Positions 1 through 5,348 of a stretch of 5,917 nt of DNA are shown piece by piece. Origin of the DNA: an uncultured Rhodanobacteraceae bacterium (GTDB lineage: Bacteria > Pseudomonadota > Gammaproteobacteria > Xanthomonadales > Rhodanobacteraceae); NCBI GenBank assembly GCA_937902695.1, contig CALFNI010000009.1:1-5917 (forward strand), read 5' to 3'. Position 1 is the first letter of the stretch; each line of letters begins with the position of its first letter. The translations under genes and the position numbers were made by a program. The notes under the pieces were generated by a model. The model saw only the letters and a list, made by a program, of their open reading frames with translations, searched no databases and was not told the origin of the DNA.

Positions 1-896
1 AATACAGTCGACGCCGCTCTCCCCTACCTCACGTCGGGCGGCTCGATCATTTGCGCGCTGGCGCGAAGGTCATCGCGACGCTGCAAGGTGCATACGGGAG
101 CTCGCGCAGCGAATCGAGCGCGTGGATGTATCACCTCGGCGGCGAGAGCCGCGATGAGCTCTGGAAGGATCGCGATGGTTACTTGCGCAACGTCGAAGGC
201 GGCAGCCTCTGGTACGGCCATCGCCAGGCGCGCGTGACGACCGCGGGCACGTTCACGCCGTTCACGCTCGACAACGAGTCGCTGCTGCCGTGCACGAATC
301 CGCTCGGCCGCGGCGAGGATGCGCTGTTCGCGCAGGTCGCGTGGCTCTGCCATCCCGATGCGCTCGTCGTCGAGCTGCCGGTCGCCATCGGCCATCTGCA
401 GGAGGGTGCGCGCAAGCGTTCGGAGCTGACGCGCGCGGCGCCGCCGCCGCGCTTCAACTATTTCATCGCCGATTTCGTGCAGCGCCAGCTCAACGAGTTC
501 CTCGCCGAGGATCCCGAGCAGCGGCTGGGTCTTCTCGCGGAGAATCTTCGCGACATCGCGGGCGCGAGCGAGACGCGGCGCCTGCGCGTCCTGCGCGAGT
601 ATCTGGCGTACGTGCGCGCCGATGCGATCGAGCGCCTGCAGCACCAGTTCGAAAGCGTGCCGAACGCGCCGGTGTACTGGCAGGCGGACGTGCGCTCGAT
701 CATCGAGGCGAATGGACGCGCGCTGACCGCGAAGCGTCCGCCGCGTCTGGGCGGCTGGCCCGACGATCTCGACAATGCCGGTTGCGCGCGCATGCTGCGC
801 GACGAAGTCGGGCGGCTTGCCGACGCCTACGCGGCGTGGCCGGCGGTGTGGCTGCACGCGCGCGAGCAGGGCGAGCGTCTGCTCGGCACGCTCTGA
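1..896 (+). CDS. Glycosyltransferase-like hypothetical protein, 5' partial, probable frameshift
   Basis: This is the C-terminal part of a protein whose beginning lies left of the window. From 51 to the TGA at 894-896 one frame gives about 280 residues. Near its start it reads VIATLQGAYG, then DNES at about residues 74-77 and GRGEDALFA at about 86-94. From memory this resembles unnamed polysaccharide-locus proteins with a 'DNxxxLPP...RGxDxxFG' segment that are often labelled glycosyltransferase-like; that link is a recollection only. The C-terminal 150 residues look helical and rich in Arg, Glu and Leu, with no membrane segment. TTG at 51 is unlikely to be the real start. Frame 1 over 1-60 reads a convincing protein (LPYLTSGGSIICALA), with G or C in most third codon positions, and joins the main frame only if one base is missing near 60. 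The family 2 glycosyltransferase begins 14 bases after the stop, so the two are probably co-transcribed. It is certainly coding; its function is uncertain. Confidence 0.75.
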   Translation, partial: YSRRRSPLPHVGRLDHLRAGAKVIATLQGAYGSSRSESSAWMYHLGGESRDELWKDRDGYLRNVEGGSLWYGHRQARVTTAGTFTPFTLDNESLLPCTNPLGRGEDALFAQVAWLCHPDALVVELPVAIGHLQEGARKRSELTRAAPPPRFNYFIADFVQRQLNEFLAEDPEQRLGLLAENLRDIAGASETRRLRVLREYLAYVRADAIERLQHQFESVPNAPVYWQADVRSIIEANGRALTAKRPPRLGGWPDDLDNAGCARMLRDEVGRLADAYAAWPAVWLHAREQGERLLGTL

Positions 897-910
897 GCGA
901 GCCGCGTCCG

Positions 911-1813
911 ATGGACGGCGTTCGCGACGGGCTCACGAGCGTGGTGATCGTCGCCGCCGACAGCGGGCCGCTGCTCGTGCGCTGCGTCGAACGCGTGCTC
1001 GCCTCGAACGTGCCGATCGAGGTCATCGTCGTCGACAATGCGTCGGCCGATGGGTTTCCCGCGGATGCCGCATCGGCGCACGGGGGCGACGCGCGATTCC
1101 GCCGGATCGAGAACGCCGAAAATCGCGGTTTCGGGCCCGCCTGCAACCAGGGCGCTGCGGGCGCGCGCGGCGATGTGTTCCTGTTTCTAAATCCCGATTG
1201 CCTGATCGAAGCCGGCTCGATCGCCGCGCTGCGCTCGATCGCCGCGACCGATCGATCGATCGGCCTGCTCGGCGTCGACGTGCGAACGCCGGGAGGGACG
1301 CCCGCGCGCGGCAACCGCCGGCGCAATCCGACGTTGCGGCGCTCCGTCATGGCGATGACCGGGCTCGCACATTTCGAATCCAGGTGGCCCGCGCTCGCCG
1401 GTGTCGAAATGCCTTCGCAGCCCGCGGCGACCGGTGTCGAGCGCGTCGATGCCGTATCCGGCGCATGCATGTTCGTTACGCGCGCTGCATTCGAACGCGT
1501 CGGCGGCTTCGACGAAGCCTATTTCCTCCACGTAGAGGATCTCGACCTCTGCCGTCGCATCCGCGACAGCGGCGCCGCAGTCGCGGTCGCGAACGACGTG
1601 CGCGTGGTGCACGCGCAAGGCAGCTCGAGCCGGCACCGGCCCGCGTTCGTCGCCGCGCACAAGCGGCGCGGCATGTGGCGCTACTTCAGGACGTACGACC
1701 CGGCGGCGCGCAATCCGCTGCTGCGCGCAATGGTATGGCTGGGTCTCTGGGCGCGCTTCGCGCTGTCCGCGACGGCGGCGCCATGGCCGTCGTCGCGGAC
1801 GCGAGGGCGCTGA
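911..1813 (+). CDS. Family 2 glycosyltransferase (rhamnosyltransferase-like)
   Basis: This predicted 300-residue GT-A-fold glycosyltransferase transfers a sugar from a nucleotide-sugar donor, presumably in cell-surface polysaccharide or lipopolysaccharide assembly on the cytoplasmic side of the membrane. Visible family motifs, in order, are the N-terminal nucleotide-binding strand (SVVIVAADS, about residue 10), VDNAS at 41-45, NRGFG at 71-75, the DxD-equivalent LNPD at 93-96, the acceptor-side segment VSGACMFVTR at about 182-191, GGFDE at 198-202 and the catalytic-base region HVEDLDL at 207-213. This order is typical of the WbbL/rhamnosyltransferase-like branch. The donor and acceptor cannot be read from sequence. 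The ATG at 911 places the first strand at the usual distance. The frame is open further upstream, but that part only shadows the previous gene. The last 12 or so residues (Pro/Ser/Arg) look unstructured and overlap a strong hairpin. The gene converges on paralogue A with 9 bases between stops. Confidence 0.93.
   Translation: MDGVRDGLTSVVIVAADSGPLLVRCVERVLASNVPIEVIVVDNASADGFPADAASAHGGDARFRRIENAENRGFGPACNQGAAGARGDVFLFLNPDCLIEAGSIAALRSIAATDRSIGLLGVDVRTPGGTPARGNRRRNPTLRRSVMAMTGLAHFESRWPALAGVEMPSQPAATGVERVDAVSGACMFVTRAAFERVGGFDEAYFLHVEDLDLCRRIRDSGAAVAVANDVRVVHAQGSSSRHRPAFVAAHKRRGMWRYFRTYDPAARNPLLRAMVWLGLWARFALSATAAPWPSSRTRGR
1765..1800 (-). terminator. GC-rich hairpin after paralogue A, inside the 3' end of the glycosyltransferase gene
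   Basis: A 10-bp perfect inverted repeat (GTCCGCGACG at 1765-1774, CGTCGCGGAC at 1791-1800) is extended by one wobble pair on the plus strand and four more G-C/C-G pairs, leaving a 6-nt loop. In minus-strand transcripts it starts 22 nt after the stop of paralogue A. It is also the last structured element before the plus-strand stop at 1811-1813, so it could act on both convergent transcripts. There is no U-tract, so it may be a weak or factor-assisted terminator or a 3'-end stabiliser. Its position matches hairpins behind the other three paralogues. Confidence 0.5.
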
Positions 1814-1822
1814 AGAACGAGC

Positions 1823-2440
1823 CTACTGGAGGACCGCGTTCGCGGTGCCGATGGCACAGACTTCGGCATGCTGCGAACAGGTCGGGCTCGGCTCGTTCGG
1901 ATCCGTCATCTTCAGGTTGAGGTAGTAATCGGTGTTCGGCTGCAGCCGGCAGAACGCGCCGCTGTTCGTGCGCCACGGCACGATCGGCTGACCGCTCATC
2001 GACTGGATGAAGCAGGCCTGCGCGGTCGGGCTGAAATCGCCGCACGCGGTGCTGATCGCCGCCGTGAGGTTGTGGCCGTAGTTGTAGTCGGTGTGCGTGA
2101 TCCATCCGAGCCAGGTCGGCGGCGCGCCGCTCGGCACGTAGAAATGCGCCGCGATGTACGTCGTCTTGCCGAACTCCGCGATCACCGGCGCCGAGTTCGA
2201 GCGGCCCGGCCACGGGGCCGTCGAGTCGTACGGACTCGCGTGACCCCAGATGTTTTCCCACTCCCTGAGGTCGACGTGATAGCGCAGGTCGCCCGAGTTG
2301 TTGTCGCCGACATAGCCCATGTCGCTATAGATCTGACGGCCGGCCGGGCAGCTGGAGTTCTGTTCGAAACTGCCGTGGAACAATGGATCGTATGCGCCTG
2401 GCGCCGTAGCGACCAGGACCAGCAAAGCTGCACTCAACAT
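1823..2440 (-). CDS. Secreted six-cysteine paralogue A (unrecognised family)
   Basis: The protein has 205 residues. I do not recognise a named domain. Residues 1 to about 17 form a short hydrophobic export signal (MLSAALLVLVATAPGA) with no Lys or Arg before the core. It is followed by a degenerate LFHGSFE version of the IFxDGFD segment at 20-26. The mature part shows CPAGRQ (31-36), WENIWGH (61-67), PWPGRSNS (76-83), FGKTTYIAAHF (90-100), GWITHTDYNYG (112-122), STACGDFSP (130-138), IVPWRT (153-158), DYYLNLK (171-177) and CAIGTAN (195-201). The cysteines at 31, 133, 143, 164, 188 and 195 match B, C and D in spacing and are likely disulphide-bonded outside the cytoplasm. Aromatic residues are frequent, and the alternation of short motifs suggests a beta-sandwich; this is an inference. 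The ATG is supported by GGAG 7 nt upstream. A is closest to B (shared RSNS, AQxCF and SGQxIVPWRTS). Binding, structural or enzymatic roles are all open. Confidence 0.9.
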   Translation of the reverse strand: MLSAALLVLVATAPGAYDPLFHGSFEQNSSCPAGRQIYSDMGYVGDNNSGDLRYHVDLREWENIWGHASPYDSTAPWPGRSNSAPVIAEFGKTTYIAAHFYVPSGAPPTWLGWITHTDYNYGHNLTAAISTACGDFSPTAQACFIQSMSGQPIVPWRTNSGAFCRLQPNTDYYLNLKMTDPNEPSPTCSQHAEVCAIGTANAVLQ

Positions 2441-2599
2441 GTTGTAGCTCCGACGAGAGAAAGAAGGCTCGAGAGATGGCCTTCGAAAGAACGGCGGCTG
2501 CGCGGAGACCCCTCGACTGGGGCTTGTCGTGTGTGCCGAGCGCCGCGATTTATGACGGAATCCTTCCCGCCGTCATTATCGATGGACCGGCCTTCAGAA
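2441..2599 (-). promoter_or_regulatory. Leader and candidate promoter of paralogue A
   Basis: Read on the minus strand, a candidate promoter TTCTGAA (2599-2593) lies 12 nt before GATAAT (2580-2575), followed 6 nt later by GGGAAGG, near which transcription may start. The leader would then be about 128 nt. It contains a 7-bp hairpin ATGACGG/CCGTCAT (arms 2552-2558 and 2570-2576; it overlaps the -10 region, so it may act in DNA rather than RNA). It also has a CCCC/GGGG hairpin (arms 2509-2512 and 2519-2522) and a GAAGGC/GCCTTC hairpin (arms 2463-2468 and 2479-2484). The ribosome binding site GGAG is at 2451-2448. A CTCCGCG segment at 2507-2501 can pair with only five bases around this ribosome binding site. 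The order of elements is the same as upstream of C and D. Confidence 0.55.
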
Positions 2600-2943
2600 A
2601 GCATTAATCGTTCCATCAAGGAAGCGTTGCGCCGCCGCTGAAAAGAAAATCAACATTTCAGCAGGAATCCGGCATGCACGATTACGACGGCGTCTCGCGC
2701 GTCGCGTGCGTTGCTCGATGGAACAACCCTTCCGGGAGAGACGATATCACGCGTTTTAGGCGCGATGGAGCGTAATTCGCGAAGCGTGCGAGGCCACTTT
2801 TGCGAACTCGCTTAGCAGATCCATCAATCAGAACCGCGTTGACGGCTTCGCTGAACGTGATGCGCCGTCGCGTCAAAATCCCGGCACGAAAAATCGGGCG
2901 CGCACGATGGGGCGCGATTTTCGGAAATCTGAATGAACGCGTG
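2600..2943. other. Gap without a convincing gene, upstream of paralogue A
   Basis: This stretch separates the promoter region of A from the 3' hairpin of B and is much longer than the corresponding gaps at B/C and C/D. It has no believable coding sequence. The longest frame is about 90 codons from a TTG on the minus strand, with an Arg-rich composition typical of non-coding GC-rich DNA. Base composition is more AT-rich near 2641-2660. An imperfect inverted repeat, CGAAAAATCG (2887-2896) and CGATTTTCGG (2915-2924), could form a bulged stem. No similarity to the paralogues or to a mobile element was noticed. Confidence 0.5.
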
Positions 2944-2976
2944 CTCGCGCCGTTCAGCAACGACGCGGCGGGCGAG
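2944..2976 (-). terminator. GC-rich hairpin after paralogue B
   Basis: The arms are CTCGC+GCCG (2944-2952) and CGGC-GG-GCGAG (2966-2976). They form a nine-pair stem with a two-base bulge and a 13-nt loop, starting 11 nt after the stop codon of B in the direction of transcription. There is no U-tract, so termination is a suggestion that rests on position and on the matching hairpins of A, C and D. Confidence 0.4.
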
Positions 2977-2987
2977 TCGAAACGATC

Positions 2988-3605
2988 CTATGGCATGCTG
3001 AGCGCGTTCGCCGTGCCGATGATGCAGTCGGTCGCCGACGGCGCGCAGCTCACATTCGATTGCGCCGGATCCCTGATCTTCAGGTTCAGGTAGTAATCGA
3101 CGCCCGGCGTCAGCTCGCAGAACGACCCCGCGCTCGTGCGCCACGGCACGATCAGCTGGCCGCTCGTGCCCGCGGTGAAGCAGTGCTGCGCGGCCGGAGT
3201 GAAATCGCCGCAGATCGTGCTGATCGCGCCGGTCAGATCGGTGCCGTACTGGTATTCGGTGTGCGTGATCCAGCCGAACCAGGTCGGCGGCGTGCCTGCC
3301 GGCACCAGGAAGTGCGCGGCGACGTATGTCGACTTGCCGAAATTGAGGAACACGGGCGATGAATTGGAGCGGCCCGGCCATGGAACCACCGCATCGAGCG
3401 CGGTCGCGTGGCCCCAGATGTTTTCCCATTCGGTGACGTCGACGTCGTAGCGGCTGCGCAGGCTGTCATCGCCCGCGTACGCGAAGTCGGCGAGCGTCTG
3501 CCGGTTCGCCGGGCAGCTGCTCGACGCGCCGTCGAAGCCGTCCTGGAAGATCGTGTCGGTTCCGGCCGGCGTCATCGCCAGGACCAAGAGGGCAGCGCTC
3601 AGCAT
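2988..3605 (-). CDS. Secreted six-cysteine paralogue B (unrecognised family)
   Basis: The protein has 205 residues and is the closest relative of A. The signal sequence is MLSAALLVLAMTPAG, followed by TIFQDGFD (18-25), a clean example of the IFxDGFD segment. Core motifs are CPANRQ (31-36), WENIWGHA (60-67), PWPGRSNS (75-82), LNFGKSTYVAAHF (87-99), GWITHTEYQYG (111-121), CGDF (132-135), IVPWRTS (152-158), DYYLNLK (170-176) and CIIGTAN (194-200). Cysteines are at 31, 132, 142, 163, 187 and 194. The ATG at 3605-3603 is chosen because it aligns with the invariant MLSAALL of all four paralogues and has GGAGT 7 nt upstream. The frame is open for 52 more codons upstream, but that part does not align between paralogues in the same frame. 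It is most likely exported to the periplasm, surface or medium. Its function is unknown. Confidence 0.9.
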   Translation of the reverse strand: MLSAALLVLAMTPAGTDTIFQDGFDGASSSCPANRQTLADFAYAGDDSLRSRYDVDVTEWENIWGHATALDAVVPWPGRSNSSPVFLNFGKSTYVAAHFLVPAGTPPTWFGWITHTEYQYGTDLTGAISTICGDFTPAAQHCFTAGTSGQLIVPWRTSAGSFCELTPGVDYYLNLKIRDPAQSNVSCAPSATDCIIGTANALSMP

Positions 3606-3756
3606 GTTCGGCACTCCGCGGGAAGGAGCCCATTTAGGTGCCTTCGTGGTGAATGGCGGCTGTGCGAGGGGCTCGTCCGGTCGGCGCGCGCCACCTTGCC
3701 GGCAGGAGGCATGTCCGTCCTTCCGCCGCGGAGCATGCGGAGCGACGGGTTCACGG
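3606..3756 (-). promoter_or_regulatory. Leader and candidate promoter of paralogue B (most diverged)
   Basis: On the minus strand, CCGTGAA (3756-3750) lies 12 nt before CATGCT (3737-3732), in the same register as the TTCTGAA/GATAAT pair of A. The -10-like box is poor, so this copy may be weakly expressed or use another promoter. GGAAGG follows at 3724-3719. The hairpin before the ribosome binding site is kept only as GAAGG/CCTTC (arms 3622-3626 and 3641-3645). The GGAGT ribosome binding site is at 3617-3613. The anti-Shine-Dalgarno segment of C and D is not conserved here. Confidence 0.4.
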
Positions 3757-3771
3757 CACATGAAACCGCCG

Positions 3772-3805
3772 GCGACGGCCGCGCCGACAAGCGGGCAGCC
3801 GTCGC
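3772..3805 (-). terminator. GC-rich hairpin after paralogue C
   Basis: This is a perfect 8-bp stem GCGACGGC (3772-3779) / GCCGTCGC (3798-3805) with an 18-nt loop that can itself form a few pairs. It begins 20 nt after the stop codon of C. There is no U-tract. It is probably a terminator or a 3' protective structure, as in the neighbouring paralogues. Confidence 0.45.
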
Positions 3806-3825
3806 TCGGTACGCGCGATCCTGCG

Positions 3826-4428
3826 CTACGGAACGAAGAAGTTGTTGGCCGTGCCGATCACGCACGACGGCGCCGTCGGGTTGCAGGTCGGGCTCGGCTC
3901 CTCGGGATCGGTAATCCTCAGATTGAGGAAATAGTTCCCGTCCTGCGCCAGCAGGCAGAAGTTGCCCGTCGGATGAACGCGCCACGGCACGAGGTTCATG
4001 CCGCTCAGCGCCTCGACATAGCACACGCCGTTGTCCGGACTGAAATCGCCGCAGGCCGTGCTGATCGTCGCAGTCAGGTTGGCGCCGTAGTTGTACTCGG
4101 TGTGCGTGATCCAGCCGAAGACGTTCGGCGGCATGTCGTCTGGCACGTGGAATGCCGCTGCGATGTAGGTCGTCTTCTCGAAATTGAGGATGGTCGGCAT
4201 CGCGCTGCCGACGCCGGGCCACGGCACCGGTGGATCGTAGGCGGACGCGCGGCCCCAGATGTTCTCCCAGTGCGTCACATCGACGTTGGTCAGCGTTCCA
4301 TCGCCATACGAGATGTTGGCGCGCGTCTGGCGCCCGGCTGGACAAAGACCGGCGTCGTAGCCGTCACGGAAAATGGCATCGCTCACGCCCGGCGTCATCG
4401 CCAGGATCAACAAGGCTGCACTTAGCAT
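3826..4428 (-). CDS. Secreted six-cysteine paralogue C (unrecognised family)
   Basis: The protein has 200 residues, slightly shorter than A and B in the variable stretch between CPxGRQ and WENIWG. The signal sequence MLSAALLILAMTPGV is identical to that of D and is followed by AIFRDGYD (18-25). Motifs are CPAGRQ (29-34), HWENIWG (53-59), VPWPG (68-72), PTILNF (78-83), TTYIAAAFHVP (86-96), FGWITHTEYNYG (104-115), STACGDFSP (123-131), SGMNLVPWR (142-150), GNFC (155-158), YFLNLRITDPEEPSPTC (166-182) and CVIGTAN (189-195). Cysteines are at 29, 126, 136, 158, 182 and 189, spaced as in A and B apart from one extra residue between the third and fourth. The ATG follows GGAGT by 8 nt. C groups with D by shared PTILNF, SGMNL and LAQ. 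Export and disulphide bonding are likely; the activity is unknown. Confidence 0.9.
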   Translation of the reverse strand: MLSAALLILAMTPGVSDAIFRDGYDAGLCPAGRQTRANISYGDGTLTNVDVTHWENIWGRASAYDPPVPWPGVGSAMPTILNFEKTTYIAAAFHVPDDMPPNVFGWITHTEYNYGANLTATISTACGDFSPDNGVCYVEALSGMNLVPWRVHPTGNFCLLAQDGNYFLNLRITDPEEPSPTCNPTAPSCVIGTANNFFVP

Positions 4429-4515
4429 TTTGTGTACTCCGCGAGAAATGAAGGCACATGGACGGCCTTCGAAGAACGGCAGCTGCGCGGAGGACCCCTA
4501 GGCCAGGGCTCGTCG
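4385..4515 (-). repeat. Near-identical signal-peptide plus leader block, copy 1 (paralogue C)
   Basis: These 131 bp match 5219-5348 with three substitutions and one single-base indel by direct comparison. The block covers the first 15 or so codons of C, its ribosome binding site and most of the structured leader. The coding DNA on the other side of position 4385 is far more diverged, so the similarity drops sharply inside the gene. Confidence 0.85.
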
Positions 4516-4594
4516 TGAACGGCCCGCGCGCCACGGTTTCAGCGGGATTTGGCTCCCTTCCCGCGGCGGAGTATGCGGCTGAGGCCGCCCGGAA
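4429..4594 (-). promoter_or_regulatory. Structured leader and candidate promoter of paralogue C
   Basis: Reading the minus strand, TTCCGGG (4594-4588) and CATACT (4575-4570) sit in the register of the promoter seen at A and D. GGGAAGGG follows at 4562-4555. The leader of about 134 nt then contains a GCGGGA/TCCCGC stem (arms 4542-4547 and 4559-4564) and a CCCT/AGGG hairpin (arms 4496-4499 and 4505-4508). Next come CTCCGCG at 4492-4486 and a GAAGGC/GCCTTC hairpin (arms 4450-4455 and 4465-4470). Last is CGCGGAG at 4443-4437, which contains the ribosome binding site. The two heptamers are perfectly complementary and could hide the ribosome binding site in a long-range stem enclosing the last hairpin. 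Confidence 0.55.
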
Positions 4595-4606
4595 ATCCAG
4601 ACGCAA

Positions 4607-4625
4607 CGCGAACTTTACGTTCGCG
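4607..4625 (-). terminator. Hairpin after paralogue D
   Basis: A perfect 7-bp stem CGCGAAC (4607-4613) / GTTCGCG (4619-4625) with a 5-nt loop starts 22 nt after the stop codon of D. It lacks a U-tract. The same position relative to the stop is occupied by hairpins after A and C, which supports a role in ending or protecting the D transcript before the promoter of C begins. Confidence 0.45.
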
Positions 4626-4647
4626 CGCGTCCGTGTTGATTTCGTGC

Positions 4648-5262
4648 CTACGGCACGTTCACGTTGTTCACGAGGCTCACCGCACAGGTGGGCGAGTCCG
4701 ACGAGCACGTCGTGGTCCCTTGCTCCGGGTTCGTGAACTTCACGTTGAAGTAGTAGTCCTGACCCTGCGCCAGAGGGCAGAAGTTGCCGGCTCCCACGCG
4801 CCACGGCGTGAGGTTCATGCCGCTGAGCGTGACGGACCGGCAGATCGGATTGACCGGGTTGAAGTCGCCGCAGTTAGCGCTGAACGACGTGGTCAGATCT
4901 GCGCCGTAGTTGTATCCGGTGTGCGAGAGCCACCCGAACGCGTTCTGCGGCAGGTCTTCCGGCACGTGCAGGCGTGCCGCGATGTACGTCGTCCTGCCGA
5001 AATTGAGGATCGTGGGATCGCCGCTCGGCGTGCCGGTTATGCCGGGGAACGGCACGGTCCCGCCCGTGCCGCACTCGTAACCCCAGATGTTGCTCCATTC
5101 GGTCACATTGACGTTGTCGATGATGCAACCGACGTCGTACACAATGTTGGCGAGTACCTGACGGCCACCCGGACATCCCTCGGGATCGTCAAAGTCGGTC
5201 TGGAAAATCGAGTCGGCGACGCCCGGCGTCATCGCCAGGATCAACAAAGCTGCACTTAGCAT
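4648..5262 (-). CDS. Secreted eight-cysteine paralogue D (unrecognised family)
   Basis: The protein has 204 residues and is the most diverged of the four outside its signal sequence MLSAALLILAMTPGV. It carries SIFQTDFD (18-25), CPGGRQ (30-35), EWSNIWGY (55-62, with Ser replacing Glu), VPFPG (70-74), PTILNFGRTTYIAA (83-96), GWLSHTGYNYG (110-120), CGDF (131-134), SGMNLTPWRV (147-156), GNFC (159-162), DYYFNVKFT (169-177) and a final CAVSLVNN in place of the usual CxIGTAN. The six family cysteines are at 30, 131, 141, 162, 186 and 193. Two additional ones, at 46 and 64, flank the WSNIWG motif and probably form an extra disulphide. The ATG at 5262-5260 aligns with the other copies and has GGAGT 8 nt upstream. 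The frame runs on upstream, even into the pyrF region, without another credible start or conserved protein. Function is unknown. Confidence 0.9.
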   Translation of the reverse strand: MLSAALLILAMTPGVADSIFQTDFDDPEGCPGGRQVLANIVYDVGCIIDNVNVTEWSNIWGYECGTGGTVPFPGITGTPSGDPTILNFGRTTYIAARLHVPEDLPQNAFGWLSHTGYNYGADLTTSFSANCGDFNPVNPICRSVTLSGMNLTPWRVGAGNFCPLAQGQDYYFNVKFTNPEQGTTTCSSDSPTCAVSLVNNVNVP

Positions 5263-5348
5263 TTTGTGTACTCCGCGAGAAATGAAGGCACATAGGCGGC
5301 CTTCGAAGAACGGCAGCTGCGCGGAGGACCCTAGGCCAGGGCTCGTCG
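5219..5348 (-). repeat. Near-identical signal-peptide plus leader block, copy 2 (paralogue D)
   Basis: These 130 bp are the partner of 4385-4515, with about 97% identity counted by hand. The repeat unit contains the start of the gene, the ribosome binding site, the hairpin before it and the anti-Shine-Dalgarno segment. Further upstream the similarity to C continues at a lower level, including the GGGAAGGG element. Confidence 0.85.

Noticed and set aside
24..857. A long minus-strand frame of 277 codons opposite the first gene
   Set aside because: It is an Arg/Ala-rich mirror frame of the kind common in GC-rich DNA. The plus-strand frame has recognisable motifs and the proper codon bias.
290..910. 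A 5' extension of the family 2 glycosyltransferase to an ATG at 290
   Set aside because: The extra 207 codons overlap the preceding gene in another frame, are Arg/Ala-rich and do not look like protein. The glycosyltransferase fold begins normally just after the ATG at 911.
1868..2641. Plus-strand frames opposite the paralogues (also at 3553-4425 and 4549-5259)
   Set aside because: They recur opposite each paralogue only because the genes are homologous. Composition is Arg/Val/Ala-rich, and no motif or ribosome binding site supports translation.
2682..2960. A 92-codon minus-strand frame between A and B
   Set aside because: It starts with TTG, has no visible ribosome binding site, is Arg-rich and overlaps the hairpin behind B. 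No recognisable features.
3606..3761. A 52-codon N-terminal extension of paralogue B
   Set aside because: It does not align in frame with the upstream regions of A, C or D and would place the signal sequence in the middle of the protein. The internal ATG has a good ribosome binding site.
1823..5262. Toxin/antitoxin, bacteriocin or phage-defence locus
   Set aside because: The small repeated secreted proteins invite the idea, but no immunity gene, toxin domain, transporter or nuclease is visible. The array sits between housekeeping and polysaccharide genes.
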